Origin: Basidiobolus meristosporus CBS 931.73
Taxonomy: Eukaryota; Basidiobolomycota; Basidiobolomycetes; Basidiobolales; Basidiobolaceae
NCBI GenBank assembly: GCA_002104905.1
Contig: MCFE01000101.1
Location: 1-64,000, forward strand
DNA: 64,000 nucleotides
Direction: 5' to 3'
Shown here piece by piece: positions 23,706 through 35,700 of the stretch (positions are counted from its first letter, which is position 1; every line of letters starts with the position of its first letter). The position numbers and the translations under genes were made by a program. The notes under the pieces are model-generated. The model ran no database searches and had not been told where the DNA came from. It was given only the letters and a program-made list of their open reading frames with translations.

Positions 23706-24555
23706 ATGGTTACACCCAAAAGCCGAGCGTCTGTAAATAACCCACAAGAAGTGATTGATCTAACCGAAATCTCTGACTCCAGTAATCCCCGGAGCATCTT
23801 CGAGCCTTCACAGATCATTTGTATTTCAGAGGGTGCCCCCATCCCAGCACACAATTCCGACAACCAAGCTCTCATAGTTGTAAGCGATGAAGAGACGGAA
23901 ATCCCAAGTGTCCCTAACAACTTCAACGACAATCAACCTAACGGAAGTAGAGTGGTAGGTGAATCTGTTGGCTATCTTGTAATACCGATTATTGACTTCT
24001 CCTCTCCAATTAATAGCCCGGAATAGTGTGATACATTTCAGAAGTTATGGAAATGCCCAGATGTTTGATTATAATTATATCCGTGAGCCTTACATTGAAG
24101 TTGGTGAGGAGGAGGAGGTGGTGGTGGAGCCAACTAGGAACTACCCTGTTCAGACCGAAGCCAGCCCAACTACAGCTAGAGCACTGGTAGAGAGCTCCAA
24201 CCTAATGCAAAGCACTAGTCACTTATCACCCCAAGCAAGCACAGACACACACACTACAGAGCCCTTAACTGAAGGCGAGTCCTCAGAGAATAGCGAGAAC
24301 AACATGGGCATCAAATGCTCCATCTGTCTAGATAATCCGCAGAAACTGACCACTACATTTTGCGGGCATCTTTTTTGTGATGAATGCATTCATAGATGTA
24401 TCAAGACTCCCAAGAAGGCGTGTCCGGTATGTCGTAAGCCTTTGACCCAAAAGAAGATGAGGGTGCTACAACTCCGGGTTCTCCCAAAGCATGGCAAAGA
24501 CTCTTCTGATGAGCAAGAGACAAGGAAAAAGGCAAGGCTATCGGCGTCTGACTGA
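23706..24555 (+). CDS. RING E3 with SUMO-interaction motifs (STUbL-like)
   Basis: Two exons, 23706-23958 and 24017-24555, give 263 aa; the first donor is G|GTGAAT (phase 1). A C-terminal C3HC4 RING starts at Cys185 (CSICLD), then FCGHLFCDECIHRCI and ACPVCRKPL. The N-terminus has three hydrophobic-acidic stretches typical of SUMO-interaction motifs: VIDLTE (16-21), IICISE (37-42) and LIVVSDEE (56-63). SIMs followed by a C-terminal RING is the layout of SUMO-targeted ubiquitin ligases such as Slx8/RNF4, which ubiquitinate SUMOylated nuclear proteins. That role is inferred from architecture. The middle is acidic and Ser/Thr-rich (EVGEEEEVVVEP). The 303-bp spacer upstream to the L35 gene holds nothing recognisable. 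Confidence 0.78.
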
Positions 24556-24887
24556 GACCCATCGTTCGTTCGGTTACCCATAGATGAAGATGTTTTCTTA
24601 CCACCAGACCATCCCCTCCTCCTACACAGCTACTGTAAATAGCTTTTAGTTGCCTTTGTCACCCATCCACTTCCCCCGATTTTCTTCTACATTAATCTTG
24701 TACATTAATCCCGCCAACGACTTCATGTCATTAAAACCGATCCGCCATTCTATTCTTGAATAATCCGTGGCACCGGCGGTCGAGTCAAATGAGGGGTTTA
24801 TTGTGTTTGGGAAGTATCATAGAGATGGTATGGTAATAACTGAGCGCTCTACTGTCCAAATGTGAAGAGAGCAGGCACTTATCCAGA
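24556..24887. other. Convergent intergenic region
   Basis: This 332-bp stretch lies between the 3' ends of the RING gene and SAC1. No gene is seen. Confidence 0.45.
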
Positions 24888-27705
24888 CTACAGTTGCTTC
24901 TTGTTCTCAACAGCAATGTTGACGACGTTGCTGTCTACCGCAGGCTTGCTGTCTACAAACAAGGGCCCGTTGGGATGACCGAAGATCTCTGAGGGGAGAC
25001 GGCATAGTCTAGGACGGTCAAGGAATGCAGGAAGCTCATGATAGAGCATGTAGCCACATCCGACAAATAGTCCTAGCCAGAAGAGCTTGGAAAAGCCCGA
25101 AGATTCTGTTGGAGGGGGGGGGGGAGAATCTTGATGAGCTGAATGAACAAAGCAGGGAGGTCAGCACAAGTCTTACCAGGGGAGCTCATCACAAAGTGTC
25201 CAGCGCACATGTTGATGACTAAGAGGGACAAGACACCAAAGGCCTATCGATAAAAGTGTTGGACGAGGTTGAGAGAGATTCGCATGAGTTAGTAAAGTAC
25301 GACAAACCATTACCATCTTGAATCTAATCATACGAGCATCGCTGAATGGAGAGGGGCTGTACGGGTCAACGACGTATTTTCCAAGCAGCAGATCATAGGC
25401 ATCCTAGCGCTAGTTGTTAGTATTCAATGCTGCAAGGAGAGATCTGGAGCTGCTGCCTACTTGACGTGCGCCATCAGTGTAATTGTTCTTGAAGTAACGC
25501 ACTGCAGAGTTGGTGAAATCCATGAAGGCTCCAGCCTTGGTGCGCTGTCCAGTTCTGGAATTGCGTTTGGTGTTAGCATTGGGAAAGGTGGCATCCACCG
25601 TAGGATTGGTACCTTGTAAAGTCAGTCTTCAATGCGCCGGTTCCTGAGTAGGCAATACTGATGGCATTTGCGTTGTCTGCCCAGACTAGAGATTGGATAA
25701 AGTAAGTAGTCAGGTCGATAGTCAAACACTCAGAGTGGTGTACCATTTCTCAGCAAAAATTCAAAGTCTGCAAATTGGTCGCATTGCTCATGGGGTCCGA
25801 GGACGCCAATCTCACGAAGCTGTGAGGTCAAGGCTCTTCTAGCAAGAACAGACTGAACGACGTTGGTTCTGTCCAAGCAATCCATGCAGTTGGTACGGGT
25901 GACAGAGGTCTGCTTCTTTAAGATCTCCGGCTTTAGCCCATCTAAGCCAGAGCTGTGGAAATAGCTACATACATCATCAAACGAGCTTGTCAACAAGAAA
26001 TGGAAGAAAGCCATACATCTATGAATGCCTACCCTTGGCGGTCGAGATCATCCGAGATCTGATCCACCAGCACACTGATTCTATCCCATCTCATCTTGCG
26101 GCACTCGTGATGGAAATCGAAATGGACGTATCTAACATGCGAGTTGTTCATTTCTTTGATGCGGTCTTCGAAGGTCAGCCCCATTGGGGCTTCATAGCCC
26201 TTTTTGTTGATCAGGCTGACAACGATTTGGTCGCCATAGAGCTCTATTTGTCTGTCAAAGTGCTTCCTGAAGGCATCCGCCTAGACAGTGCCAGTTTAGG
26301 GATCGCTGAGCTGCTTCAAGCGTGAATGAGAACAAACCGTTTTGTCGGCATAGTGGATACTAAGTTTTGGTGTGTATTTCATGTTGGTGACTTGGGACCA
26401 GTAAACCGGAATAGATCCACGTGTTTGGACGTAGGAAAGCTGGTGAGTGCCAGAAATGACGATTTGTTCCGTTTCAACAAAATTCGATACATTCCCGTCC
26501 TCATCGACACCACGTGAAAAGTAGCGTGTGCCTGACGAAACGAGCGTTTAGCAGATGCGATAGAGGAGGGGGGTGTTTTTTCGCCACTTACCAACTCTGT
26601 ATCTACTGCGACGTGAAATCAAGGCAAATGTAAACGTATTATTTTTGATAGTGGCTTGTCTAACTTCGACGACTGTATCACAAGGATAACATCAGTATTG
26701 GTGGGTGGGTATCTGAAATACACACATAGGTGATACGTACATCCATGCATTACTGGGAGGATGAATTGACCCAACTATCGTATAGGTCGCAGTAAGTAAA
26801 GTGGTTAAAGGTTGAGGAATCATTTACAGAATACATACCTCTGGGTTTTGCTGGGCTGACTCAATTAGGCCCTTCTGAAGGTAATGGTTCCAGTAGAATC
26901 TGTCCTCAGCCTACAATAATAGAGCCCTGTGTCAAAGCTACTCGTTGGCGTGATGGGTAGTGCGTATACTAACGCGTTGCCAAAGAGCTTCTTGAATAGG
27001 CTCAGCATATCCAGCTTGGCGTTGAAGGCTTTGAGTAAGGTCATAGGTATATGAGAAATGATGAACCGAGGAATTCAAGGCGCCAGTTAGCAAATCTAAA
27101 TAAGCAGATTCATCCAGTTTCTGGTATACAAGAGCAAATATTGTCAGCCAACTCGTTCTCAAAAGCCGGTATCTCTTTCAAAGTAACCTGAGTTTCACTG
27201 AGAGTATTAGTTGAGCGTGAGTATGGTAGAATCTTGGTTTCAGTTATTCTATAGATATCGTGAGAGTGGAGCTTTCCAGCGTGAGCTCTTCCGGTGATGA
27301 CGATAAGATAATCCCCTGGGGATTCATTCAGACTTAAGATATAACACTAGAGAGAACTTTATGCCCTGTTCATACGGTACCTGACAGAAGAGTGATGATT
27401 CCAAAGATACCATACACATTCAGAATTTCAACTGCGTGCTCATCGGTTGAAGGGGCTAATAAACACAAAACGTTAGCTGACTTCGTGCCTTACTAGAGCA
27501 GATGCCTGACCTACCCTCAAGGCTAAAACCTCCGGTGGCTCTGTTGATGACAAGAGCCTTCGTTGGTCCGTTGAGAACAGTCGTCGGCTTTAATACGAAG
27601 GAGCTGTTCTTTACGTATCTATTGTATTATCTATTTCTCAGTATCATAACTTTGTGTTGAAAGGATGACATATACGTACAGGACTAAATTTTGATGTAAC
27701 GACAT
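24888..27705 (-). CDS. SAC1: Sac1 phosphoinositide phosphatase
   Basis: Sixteen exons give 623 aa, the length of yeast Sac1: 27705-27680, 27618-27515, 27455-27381, 27315-27188, 27120-26974, 26910-26839, 26774-26741, 26672-26592, 26531-26338, 26280-26033, 25964-25744, 25685-25613, 25554-25461, 25403-25314, 25243-25177 and 25105-24888. Sac1 removes phosphate from PI4P (and PI3P) at ER and Golgi membranes, driving lipid exchange at contact sites. The CX5R(T/S) active site is NCMDCLDRTN (Cys396, Arg402). Upstream blocks include FSYTYDLTQSLQR, FALISRRSRYRVG, FVETEQIV, YVQTRGSIPVYWSQ and YVHFDFHHECRKMRWDR; downstream are WADNANAISIAYSGTGALK and FKNNYTDGARQDAYDLLLG. Two C-terminal helices (about 530-548 and 558-573) anchor the protein. 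It ends KKQL, fitting a KKXX ER-retrieval signal. The last intron has an 11-C tract before its acceptor. Confidence 0.93.
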
Positions 27706-27817
27706 GTTGGGTAAAGCAGTTGGAATTCTATGTCTAGATAAGAGAGGTGGTATGTATGCCAGTTAATATTCTGGAAATCTACATTGACATGGCGTCACTG
27801 GAGATAACCAATCTGCA

Positions 27818-27829
27818 TTTCACGTGAAA
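27818..27829. promoter_or_regulatory. Palindrome TTTCACGTGAAA in SAC1/USP5 spacer
   Basis: A perfect 12-bp palindrome with a CACGTG E-box core in the 378-bp divergent spacer between SAC1 and the USP5-like gene (27706-28083), 113 bp from the SAC1 start. CACGTG is bound by fungal bHLH factors such as Cbf1; binding here is inference. The rest of the spacer shows no gene. Confidence 0.4.
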
Positions 27830-28083
27830 CTAACGAATGGACCTCATGAAATATTTGAGTATTTATGGTATTTGTCCATTCACACGGGAAATCAATTGGA
27901 ACAACATATAATCCGAAAATTTACTCTGAACACTTCATGAGGATTTATTAGCACTCAACGATTTAATCAAGTTTTTTGATTTGGTTTATCCTACGTAAGG
28001 ATTAGTAACGTCATGAGCATAATGAAAGCTGCGCGAAAAGCATATTGTTTGGAAGACTGCCATATCAACTTCGCTTCTCCACT

Positions 28084-31000
28084 ATGAGTAATCCACATAC
28101 CTGCCCACATCTTTCGACACAACATTTCGCTCCACCCTCGGTTTACACCGCGGTTTATAAGGATGAATGCACTCTGTGCTTTGAGTCACAGGTAGTTTCT
28201 TGGTTTGTTCCAACCATAATTCGGCCCGAGCTTACATGAAATACTAGGATTCTGAAGCTGGCATCGATGTTTGCTTAACATGTTTCAATGGCGGCTGTGT
28301 TGCCGACAACCACGGCACACTTCACTTCAATAAAACTCAGCATCCCATTGTGTTGAATCTCCGACGGATCCCCATCGAAAGGGCAAAGCGGGTAAGCTAG
28401 CAGGACAGGCTTACCTAGTTATCGAGAAAGGCCGATCGAATTAAGAGCTGTTTGTTTAGTTGGATTCACCACCCCCTAACAAGATGAGTAAGCTCGCGAT
28501 CGTTCCCGAGAATGAAGAGGATAAATACGAAACGTTGTCCAAGATCAAGTGTCATGCTTGTGGCGATGTCGAGATCAATGCTGAGGATAATGTAAGTCAG
28601 AGTTGGATATGCTATCTTCTCTCAAACAACAGGAAGGCTGATTTGCACCTTTTGAAATGTTAATAGGTTTTACCGACTGTAGAGGCCGTTCTAAACTCAC
28701 TCTCCTCTTCAAAGCAATCCGAGGTTAAAGCCTGGGAGGAAGAGATTGTTTCTTGTCAACACACTCAAGGTCTTGTTCAAGAAGAAGGCAGACAGCTCGA
28801 AGCACAATGTATGTTTTTTCCAAACAACCTATCCAATTATTCGTTATTAAAATTGGTGCCTAAAATAGCGATGGCAAGTTGTCAAGCCTGCGATTTGAAG
28901 GAGAATTTGTGGCTTTGCCTTACGTGTGGAAGTCTTGGTTGTGGTCGTAAGCAGTTTGATGGCAGTGGTGGCAATGGTCATGGGCTTCAACATTTCCAAG
29001 AGACTGGTCATGGAATCAGTTGCAAGCTTGGTACTATTACCCCAGAAGGGACGGCAGGTGCAGTTTGGTAGATAGTTTGAGCTCAACATGATCAATGAAA
29101 CTAAAATATCTATGCTAGATATTTACTGCTACCTCTGTGACGATCAGCGAATTGACCCTTGCTTGAGTCAGCATTTGGCCCATTTTGGAGTCGATGTCGC
29201 CGACTCTAGAAAGACTGAAAAGAGCATGGCAGAGCTGGTAAGTGATGATCCGTTGACCTCAATCACCCAAGGTCGATGGAAGATGCTCACATGACTTTCC
29301 ACAGCAACTCGAGCAAAACCTCAAGTTTGACTTCAGTATGGTCACGGAAGATGGAAAGCAATTGGAGCCAGTTTTTGGCCCAGGATTCACTGGACTCAAG
29401 AATCTAGGCAACAGGTATGTGGCCCAGTGCACGGCATGATGTATGGCCTTTGGAAATCTCATACACACGATATCTTAGCTGCTATATGAGTTCTGTGTTG
29501 CAATCAGTTTTCGCGCTGGATCCCATTGCGGCGAGGTGAATTTTCACATCATTGTAGTTTACTGGGCATTACTAATCGGAGGCTTGCAGATATACTTCTA
29601 TGATCCATGAGCATCGGATGCGCTGCCAGAATGAAGCAGCTAGTTGTTTCCAATGCCAGATGTGTAAATTAGCCGATGGGCTGCTCTCAGGGAAATACTC
29701 CAAGCCTGTAGAGATTGAGGGAGACAAGCAGGGCCAGAAAGGTATCCCTCCTTCAATGTTCAAATCCTTAATTGGCAAAGGGCATCCGGAGTTTTCAACC
29801 ATGAGACAACAGGTACTTCAGATCAGTTGATCATCCATGTAGTTCATTGGCCACAACTCTTGCAATACCAGGATGCTTTTGAATTTTTCCAACATCTGCT
29901 CAAGACAATGGAGCAGAAAGAGCGCAACGTCGAGATGGGAGACCCATCGTTGAATTTCAAGTTCAATATGGAGCAGCGATTGGAATGTTTGAAGTGCCAC
30001 AAAGTGAGGTACTCCAAGGAGGTCACCAGCTCACTTACTATCCCTACGCCAATTCGCAAAGTGGGCGAATCCACCGACGAAGGTGTTCAGTACGAACCGG
30101 TAACTCTGGATGAGTGCCTAAACTCTTTTGTCACTGAGAACCATGTTCCTGATTACAACTGCCCCAATTGCCAAGAGAAGACATCGGCCTCTACGTAAGT
30201 TGCTTGCATTTGTAGTGCTCTTGTACACCCGACCAACTGAAATCACAGATGCAACAAATTCTCCACGTTCCCTGACGTTTTGATCGTGAATATTCGCCGC
30301 TTCGAGTACGAGAACTGGGTTCCCAAGAAAATCAGTAAGACTGTAATGCAGCTATGACAGGGTGAGTGCTACTGGCTAACTACAGGATTTGTGCAGACGT
30401 TCCAGTTGTGGTGAACCAAGAAGAAACCTCCCTCGATGGTTACAAGAGCCTGGGGCAACAGCCCAATGAAGAGCTTTTGCCTGAAGTCAGCGAGGCCGCG
30501 TCTGGTAAGCGTTTTTAATGGTGCTGGTTGATTTCGTTCTCTAACGTCAATTGCAAAGCACCTGAGGTCGATCCGAATGCACTAGATCAGCTATTATCCA
30601 TGGGTTTCCCAGAGGTCAGATGTCGCAAGGCGCTAATCAACACCGGTAACAATGGGGCTGAGATTGCCATGAATTGGTTGTTTGAACATATGGAAGATCC
30701 CGGTAAGTGGCGATCCCCATAATAAGCTGTTTGTTCCAGGCATTTACCTATTGAGCTAGATATCGATACCCCGTTGGAGACCGCTGCTGCTACCGATACA
30801 TCCGAATCCTCTGACGCGGATATCCAAATGCTTACAGAGATGGGCTTCACACCTGCACAGGCAAAGAAAGCACTGAAAGAAACCGTAAGACGCATAAGAA
30901 CATTTAAACTTCGCACGTGAGTTCTGATCTTTTGCTTATCCAGCAAAATAACATGGAGCGAGCAGTGGAGTGGCTATTCAGCCATTCGGAGGATATTATG

Positions 31001-31298
31001 GATGAAGACAGCACTGAAGAGCCTCAGACCACCAAAGAGCCAGGCAGTATGTTGTCTTTTCTGAGGATTTATTTCATTTGTTTTCCTATTTAACAACGTG
31101 TTCCTAGATGGTGAATTGCCAGCGAAGTACAAGCTGTCTTCGTTTATATCACATAAGGGCACTTCAGTTCACTGTGGCCATTATGTAGCTCATGTGCGTA
31201 AGGAGAATCAGTGGTATTTGTTCAATGACGAAAAGGTGGTGGCCACCCCCAACCCACCTATTGATGAAGCGTATATTTATGTTTTCCGGAGATGTTAA
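28084..31298 (+). CDS. USP5-like ubiquitin C-terminal hydrolase (isopeptidase T)
   Basis: Sixteen exons give 767 aa: 28084-28191, 28248-28391, 28460-28591, 28667-28808, 28869-29057, 29119-29237, 29305-29414, 29479-29535, 29590-29812, 29872-30194, 30249-30334, 30397-30504, 30559-30702, 30760-30884, 30944-31046 and 31108-31298. USP5/Ubp14 disassembles unanchored ubiquitin chains and recycles ubiquitin for the proteasome. The order is an N-terminal cryptic nUBP domain, a UBP zinc finger (from about C180, with CQACDLKENLWLCLTC and CGRKQFDGSGGNGHG), a catalytic Cys box GNSCYMSSVLQS (Cys316), two UBA domains (about 583-628 and 645-695, with MGFPEVRCRKAL and MGFTPAQAKKAL), and a His box VHCGHYVAH (His729). 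The usual DAQEFF motif reads DAFEFF here. The UBAs inserted in the catalytic domain are diagnostic of USP5/13. Confidence 0.93.
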
Positions 31299-31456
31299 TT
31301 CAGCGTAGTCTGCCAATAAAAGTCAGTAATCAATGGCACTGCTATTCTTATGTATGGGCTTTGCCTCCACCAATTCATTTCGGTAGAAGAAAAGCCCACT
31401 CAATGCCTATTAAGGAGTGGCCAGCAGCACAACATTCCACACAAATCAGAATTCTA

Positions 31457-32014
31457 ATGGATTACCAAACGAAGGGCAAGGGCCATTCCAAGCGACAAAG
31501 TCTGTATCGACTATCAAGAACTTTCGGCCACCTCACTGCAAAGCCGATCTCTGCCCCGAAGAAGATGCTGCTTTATTTCGTTTATGCGCTGGCAATAGCG
31601 GGGATGCTATTGTTTGGGTATTTTAGTAGTCGAGTCCCTTTGCGCGACTTCATATCCCTCCTGGTGGTTTGTACCGTCATCCCAGCCATTGCATTAACCG
31701 TGGTCAGTACTCGGACGAGAGGCGAAGTTATTATCATTATTAATTGATGCGATCAACAGGTGCATTTTTTGGAGTCTAGCAAAGAAAATGACTGGGAAAT
31801 CGAGGTTATGTTCGATGCCCATGGCTCGAAGCCCTCCTCTCCGCCCACACCGCTTCCTCAAGTGCTCACGTTTGCCCATCGGACTGGAACCAATGCCGAT
31901 ATGTGTACCATCTCTTTAAACTCAGATGATGCCAACTCTCCGGTCGACGGGAAGCGGGATAGGAGAGGTGAAATGACTGAGCCCCAGAAAGCCAAACACA
32001 CACACAGTCAATAA
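31457..32014 (+). CDS. Two-helix membrane protein of unknown function
   Basis: Two exons, 31457-31702 and 31760-32014, give 166 aa; an in-frame ATG at 31403 could add 18 residues. The donor is GTG|GTCAGT and the acceptor CAACAG, phase 0. A basic N-terminus (GKGHSKRQSLYRLSRTF) precedes two membrane helices, MLLYFVYALAIAGMLLFGYF and FISLLVVCTVIPAIALTVV, separated by a short SSRVPLRD loop. A soluble C-terminus follows (HFLESSKENDWEIEVMFDA, then Ser/Pro-rich and charged). The short loop suggests a hairpin with both ends in the cytosol. It starts about 160 bp after the USP5-like stop on the same strand. I do not recognise the family. Confidence 0.5.
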
Positions 32015-32748
32015 ACCCACTCTTTCGGCACGTGGCTGAAGTGATAGAGGATGTACTCTCCATGTTCCCCTGTCCATTAGCTCATGTAACAATGCAGCCC
32101 GAGCCTAGACTGGCAGCAAACCCTTGTTGAGGAATACCCACTCTTGTTGCCAGGACTCGTTGAATCCATATCTGGCAGTTACGATGTGAAGGAAATAAAT
32201 TAAAAGTGCATAGCAAGTACATCACAAGCACATCCCTATATTTGGTGAAACGTAATTTCGCTCCTACGGCGTGATTGGCCTTATCAACGTAGCAGCCCAA
32301 CAAGTCCCAATAATGCCTTAAAAAGTCGAATTGCTTGGCACTTTAATTTCCAGTTCCAACATGTTTAATAGACTGGCTCTCTAATGCAACACATGTTTAA
32401 TGCTATTTTATTGTGGTTTAGTATGCACGTATGCACTTGTGAATGTCTCGAATCTACCTATTCCTACCCATACTTATTCCCTACCTGAATCTGTCTATTC
32501 CTACCCGTACTTATTCCCTGCCTTCGCTCCCTTTCCAATCCATTTCTTTTCTTTGCAAGCCCTCTAACGCCTGCCATTCTAATCGTGGTAAAGAGTAGCA
32601 CTGGGTTCCGCCCAGAAAATACTTGCCACTCCCTTATATCATTCGCATAACTTAGAACACCCCTTACTTCCCTTTCCAAAAGCGGGTTAAGTATGTCTTA
32701 GTGAGCATACGCTCATGTTAGGTATACAAATAAGAGCCACACGCCAAG
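32015..32748. other. Intergenic upstream of RasGEF
   Basis: No gene is seen. It contains a pyrimidine-rich tandem duplication (32451-32523) listed separately and a CACGTG core near 32030. Confidence 0.45.
32451..32523 (+). repeat. Two-copy 36-37 bp tandem repeat
   Basis: Units 32451-32487 and 32488-32523 share the core TATTCCTACCC followed by TACTTATTCCCT, with a few substitutions. It lies about 225 bp upstream of the RasGEF start; any promoter role is speculative. Confidence 0.6.
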
Positions 32749-35700
32749 ATGAGTGATCAATATAACAATCGATATAGCTGCCCAGCATTCAACAAAGAGC
32801 TTAAACAAGAATTCCTGTATGACTTACCAAAGCAGTTAAACATATCCCATTCTTCTACAAGTAAAAGTGTTGCTTCCATGCCAGAGCATGCTAAGGCGAC
32901 CACGCCGACCCCACTGTTTGCCGCCACCCTTTCGTATTCACCTAATATCCGCGCTCATGAGCGTAGTGTAGCCAGCTCTTCCAAGCAGCATATAGAGCAC
33001 TCGCCCTCAGTTAGTGGCGTTCATTCCAACCTGAGGACAAACGACCCACCCACCTCGCTTCACGAAGGCCACTCTTCTGACTCTGAAGTAGAGGATAGCC
33101 CAGTGAAATCCCAATTGTCTCCCTCCTCTTCCTTCAGTTCCTCCTCAAGAAAGACCACCACCCTACGCACTCGTACTCGTCCTATTCCGCTTAACCTTTC
33201 TGGCTCAATTAGAAGCTTTTCTGACGCTCCAAAGTCCGGGTCCTTCTCTAAGCGGTGGAAGAAAGGGGCACCGACCCCTCCAGGAACTCCAACAAAGCAT
33301 CATTTTGCAGTCAGGTATGTTCGGCCCCTCCACACAGTGCTAGGAAAGCCACAGGACCACGGCTCGGATAAGTAACCCCCAGTTTTTACGCTAGAGGGCC
33401 AAAGTCGAAACTCAAGGCCGTAGTGAAGTCTAATACTGGTTGTCCCAGCCCACTCTCGGCAAAATACTCCCGGTTCGCCCAAAACTCCCCCATTGCCAAC
33501 TCCTTTAATCATGAGGCGATATCGGAGTCCAGACCCACTCGACGCCGTCACAATTCCATGGTGATGCCACATACCAAGGAGTATGAGCGGCTGGCCAATC
33601 TGTTTGGCTGGCGAGGCGAAGAGATCAAGCAAAGCAAGTGGGAGTTCATCATTGCCCCTTCCGACGAGGATCAGGAAGCCAAAACCAAACTTCGTGTTGT
33701 GAATCCATGGAGGAAGCCATCCAAAAAGTAAGCAACCCACTTTCTTGTGCCACATGGGTGCATGCCACTGATAAGTAGTTTTCCTTGCACAGCTCGTTGA
33801 AGGAGAGGATATTTGTGCCGAGTGGTTCGCGTGAGCTGGATGACGACGAGCAGTCAGAGCGAAAGATCTCGATTTCATTTACTCAATTCGACCGCATCCC
33901 TCAGAAGACAGCTGGCCCGAATACCTCCAAGACCTCCATACCCATCTCCAGGCCAGTGTGCCGGTTGTCTTTTGGTGAAGACAACCTAGACCCAAGTATA
34001 TTTGACCCGGTAAAGTCCGATGACAATCCCACTCTGATCGTCTGGTCGGAGGATCAATCGCCGCAGGACGTACCAACCAAGAAGTCTCTTCAACGTCGGT
34101 TCAGTGTTGGCAATAGCGAGGCCAGGCTGCTGACTGTTTCGGAATCCCGCAAAACCATCATGTTCGCTACGCTGGAGAAGTTGATTGAAAACCTGACCGT
34201 CGATATCGACTACAGCCTGTTGACCGACTTCTTCTTGACCTATCGCTCATTCACCTCCCCACTGAAGCTTTGCCACCTGATGATCCTGCGATACCAGTGG
34301 GCCTTGCTCGAAGATACCCAGGAGAGGTGGATTGTGCGGATACGGTTGTTTGTTGTGCTGAGACATTGGATAATCAATTACTTCTCCTTGGACTTCCTAA
34401 CCTCCAGGGAGCTACGCGAGACTCTGGCAAGTTACTTGGTGAGCCTCACATCTTCCCTCCCTGTGCTGCGCTCGTCCAGAGACCAAAGGGTTGTTTTCGG
34501 CCTTCTCCGTATCATGCGCAGCCTGACCGTATATTACCGGTATGGTGTTCCCCCGTTGGACGATAGTGGTATTACCACGTTCGTTGCCGACAACATAGAG
34601 GAGGCCCGGGAGGATTTCTGGGGGATCAAGATCCCCGAGGAAGAAATGTTGCTGGAGCAGATTGCTACGTACTCGGCCAGAACCTCCGAAGAGATGGGCC
34701 CCACAGACGGCTCGAAGTTACGCAAGGCCGAGTCCGAGCCCTTGTTCAAGGAAGCTGCCACCAGAGAGGAGAGCAGATCCATGCTTCGGAACGTGTTGCT
34801 CTCTCAGCAGAAGCAGAAGGAGGTCGGAATGGAGAGGTCGAAGAAACTGATCATGAAGCAGTTCTCCTCGGCAAGTTTAAGACGCGTTCGGTCCGTGTTA
34901 AAGGGAAATGGCGACAAGCAGACACGGGCGCCAGCGAAGCCAAATGTTCCTGTGCCCAACAATCCTTCGGACCAGAATACTCCATTCCCCTCGGCCTACG
35001 GTGATCTGTTGGCCCCATCGACTCCGCCCAAAACCCAGCAGCCCAGCGACGAGGAGTTTCCCCATCTCCAGAGCAAACCATCAACCAGGAAGCCAAAGTT
35101 TGGTTTCCTGTCCACCCTCAGACGTCAAAAGAAGCCCACCTCCGTAAGCCCGATTACTACCCCAGAGATGTCCCCGGATTCCTCCGTCAATTCTACGCCG
35201 TACTCTTCCTTATCGGCGTCAACAATACCTTCGCGAATATCGGCAGATTCATTGTTCGAGTACCTGCCAAAGATCCCGGCGTTTGAACCGCTGCAATTCG
35301 ATCAGGAAATCTCCACCGCGGACAGTGTGGACCCAGCCAACAGGGCTGACAATCCACGCGATAGTAAGGATCATGAAGTAGACAATGATAAGGATGACGC
35401 CTCAGTGATCATCCATAGTTGTATTGATGAGGCGCCTCGAGAGAAGGTGGTCTCCGCCCCATCATCAAGCACTAACCAGCCGCGCCAAAAATGCCAGTCA
35501 GCCCCTCCGGCCAGCATATCACAGTACCCGCCGATCTCCAGAGGGTATCATACCAAAAAGCGCGTCTCGTTGCCTCCGAAGACCAACATCAATCTAACGG
35601 AGCCAAGGGCGACGAAGCTTACCATCCGCAGGTCCATGTCCTCGTACATATCCAAGAACAAGTCCCCGTCTTTCGCGAAGCTCCACACCTACCCGAAAGT

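Noticed and set aside
33300-33878. Minus-strand 192-codon frame over RasGEF exons
   Set aside because: Overlaps two exons and two introns of the RasGEF gene on the other strand; no features.
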